From contig NZ_RCVN01000016.1 in assembly GCF_003697915.1 (NCBI RefSeq), positions 1-39,922 of the forward strand: a stretch of DNA of 39,922 nucleotides, in the 5' to 3' direction. The DNA comes from Staphylococcus pseudoxylosus. Lineage in GTDB: Bacteria > Bacillota > Bacilli > Staphylococcales > Staphylococcaceae. The translations under genes were made by a program, and so were the position numbers. The notes under the pieces are model-generated. The model ran no database searches and was not told the DNA's origin. It saw nothing but the letters and a program-made list of their open reading frames with translations. This document shows positions 39,801 through 39,922 of this stretch, one piece after another. How positions within the stretch are numbered: position 1 is the first letter of the stretch; every line of letters begins with the position of its first letter.

Positions 39801-39819
39801 GAAGTTAAGCTCTTTGCGC
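39801..39819 (+). pseudogene. short 5S rRNA-like fragment, inverted
   Basis: GAAGTTAAGCTCTTTGCGC resembles the middle of bacterial 5S rRNA (typically GAAGTTAAGCTC followed a few bases later by GCGC). The orientation is opposite to the true 5S gene next to it. Nineteen bases is short, so chance cannot be fully excluded. Confidence 0.45.
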
Positions 39820-39821
39820 AC

Positions 39822-39846
39822 AAAAAAAAGAGACCTCTCGGTCTCG
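39822..39846 (-). terminator. terminator of the rRNA operon
   Basis: On the minus strand GAGACC (39845-39840), loop GAGA, GGTCTC (39835-39830), then eight T residues. It lies about 25 bases after the 5S rRNA 3' end. Confidence 0.93.
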
Positions 39847-39868
39847 GCTCATCGCATCCTATAATGCT

Positions 39869-39922
39869 GCCTGGCAACGTCCTACTCTTGCGGAACGTAA
39901 GTCCGACTACCATCGGCGCTAA
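39869..39922 (-). rRNA. rrf: 5S ribosomal RNA, 3' part (cut by window edge)
   Basis: On the minus strand the sequence reads TTAGCGCCGATGGTAGTCGG, then GACTTACGTTCCGCAAGAGT and AGGACGTTGCCAGGC, the conserved 3' half of Firmicute 5S rRNA. About 54 of roughly 115 bases are in the window; the rest, and presumably 23S and 16S, lie to the right. Its terminator follows directly, and no tRNA gene is seen on the downstream side. Confidence 0.95.

Overview
This is a chromosomal core-genome window from a low-GC Firmicute. Gene content, gene order and protein sequences all point to Staphylococcus, most likely a non-aureus species; I cannot name the species from sequence alone. Almost every reading frame is a universally conserved housekeeping gene with strong Shine-Dalgarno sites and many TTG/GTG starts. 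I see no prophage, insertion sequence, CRISPR array or resistance island. The rifampicin, streptomycin and fusidate target genes look wild type in the segments I could check.

Layout, left to right. (1) 1-115: tail of a 50-bp tandem repeat. (2) kbl (-) and an M20 amidohydrolase (+) diverge. (3) 2802-3105: a mosaic of stem-loops and duplicated units between the converging M20 and tuf genes. (4) 3130-20599 (-): the translation/transcription block. In the direction of transcription it runs rpmG, secE, nusG, rplK, rplA, rplJ, rplL, an rsmC-like methyltransferase, rpoB, rpoC, an L7Ae-family gene, rpsL, rpsG, fusA, tuf. It is divided by internal promoters, a structured rplK leader, an L10-type leader with attenuator, and terminators. 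(5) 20713-25061 (-): sigH, yacP, rlmB, mrnC, cysS and cysE, headed by a cysteine T-box riboswitch. (6) gltX, yacL and radA (-). (7) The ctsR-mcsA-mcsB-clpC heat-shock operon (-), behind a sigma-A promoter overlapped by two CtsR operators. (8) nupC (+). (9) pdxS-pdxT (-) and the divergent MocR-type regulator pdxR (+). (10) 39358-39922: a repeat-rich spacer, then an rRNA terminator and the 3' end of a 5S rRNA gene (-) that runs off the right edge.

Functionally the window joins ribosome and RNA polymerase synthesis, translation factors, aminoacyl-tRNA and cysteine supply, RNA processing (MrnC, RlmB), protein quality control (McsA/McsB arginine phosphorylation feeding ClpCP), and vitamin B6 synthesis.

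I found no undescribed enzymatic system. The least explained material lies between genes. A palindrome around CATGAGC-TTT-GCTCA recurs at least six times, always with its flanks in the same orientation and always near transcription-unit ends. It is tied to 50- and 62/63-bp duplications and, next to the rRNA operon, to two fragments resembling pieces of 5S rRNA in opposite orientations.
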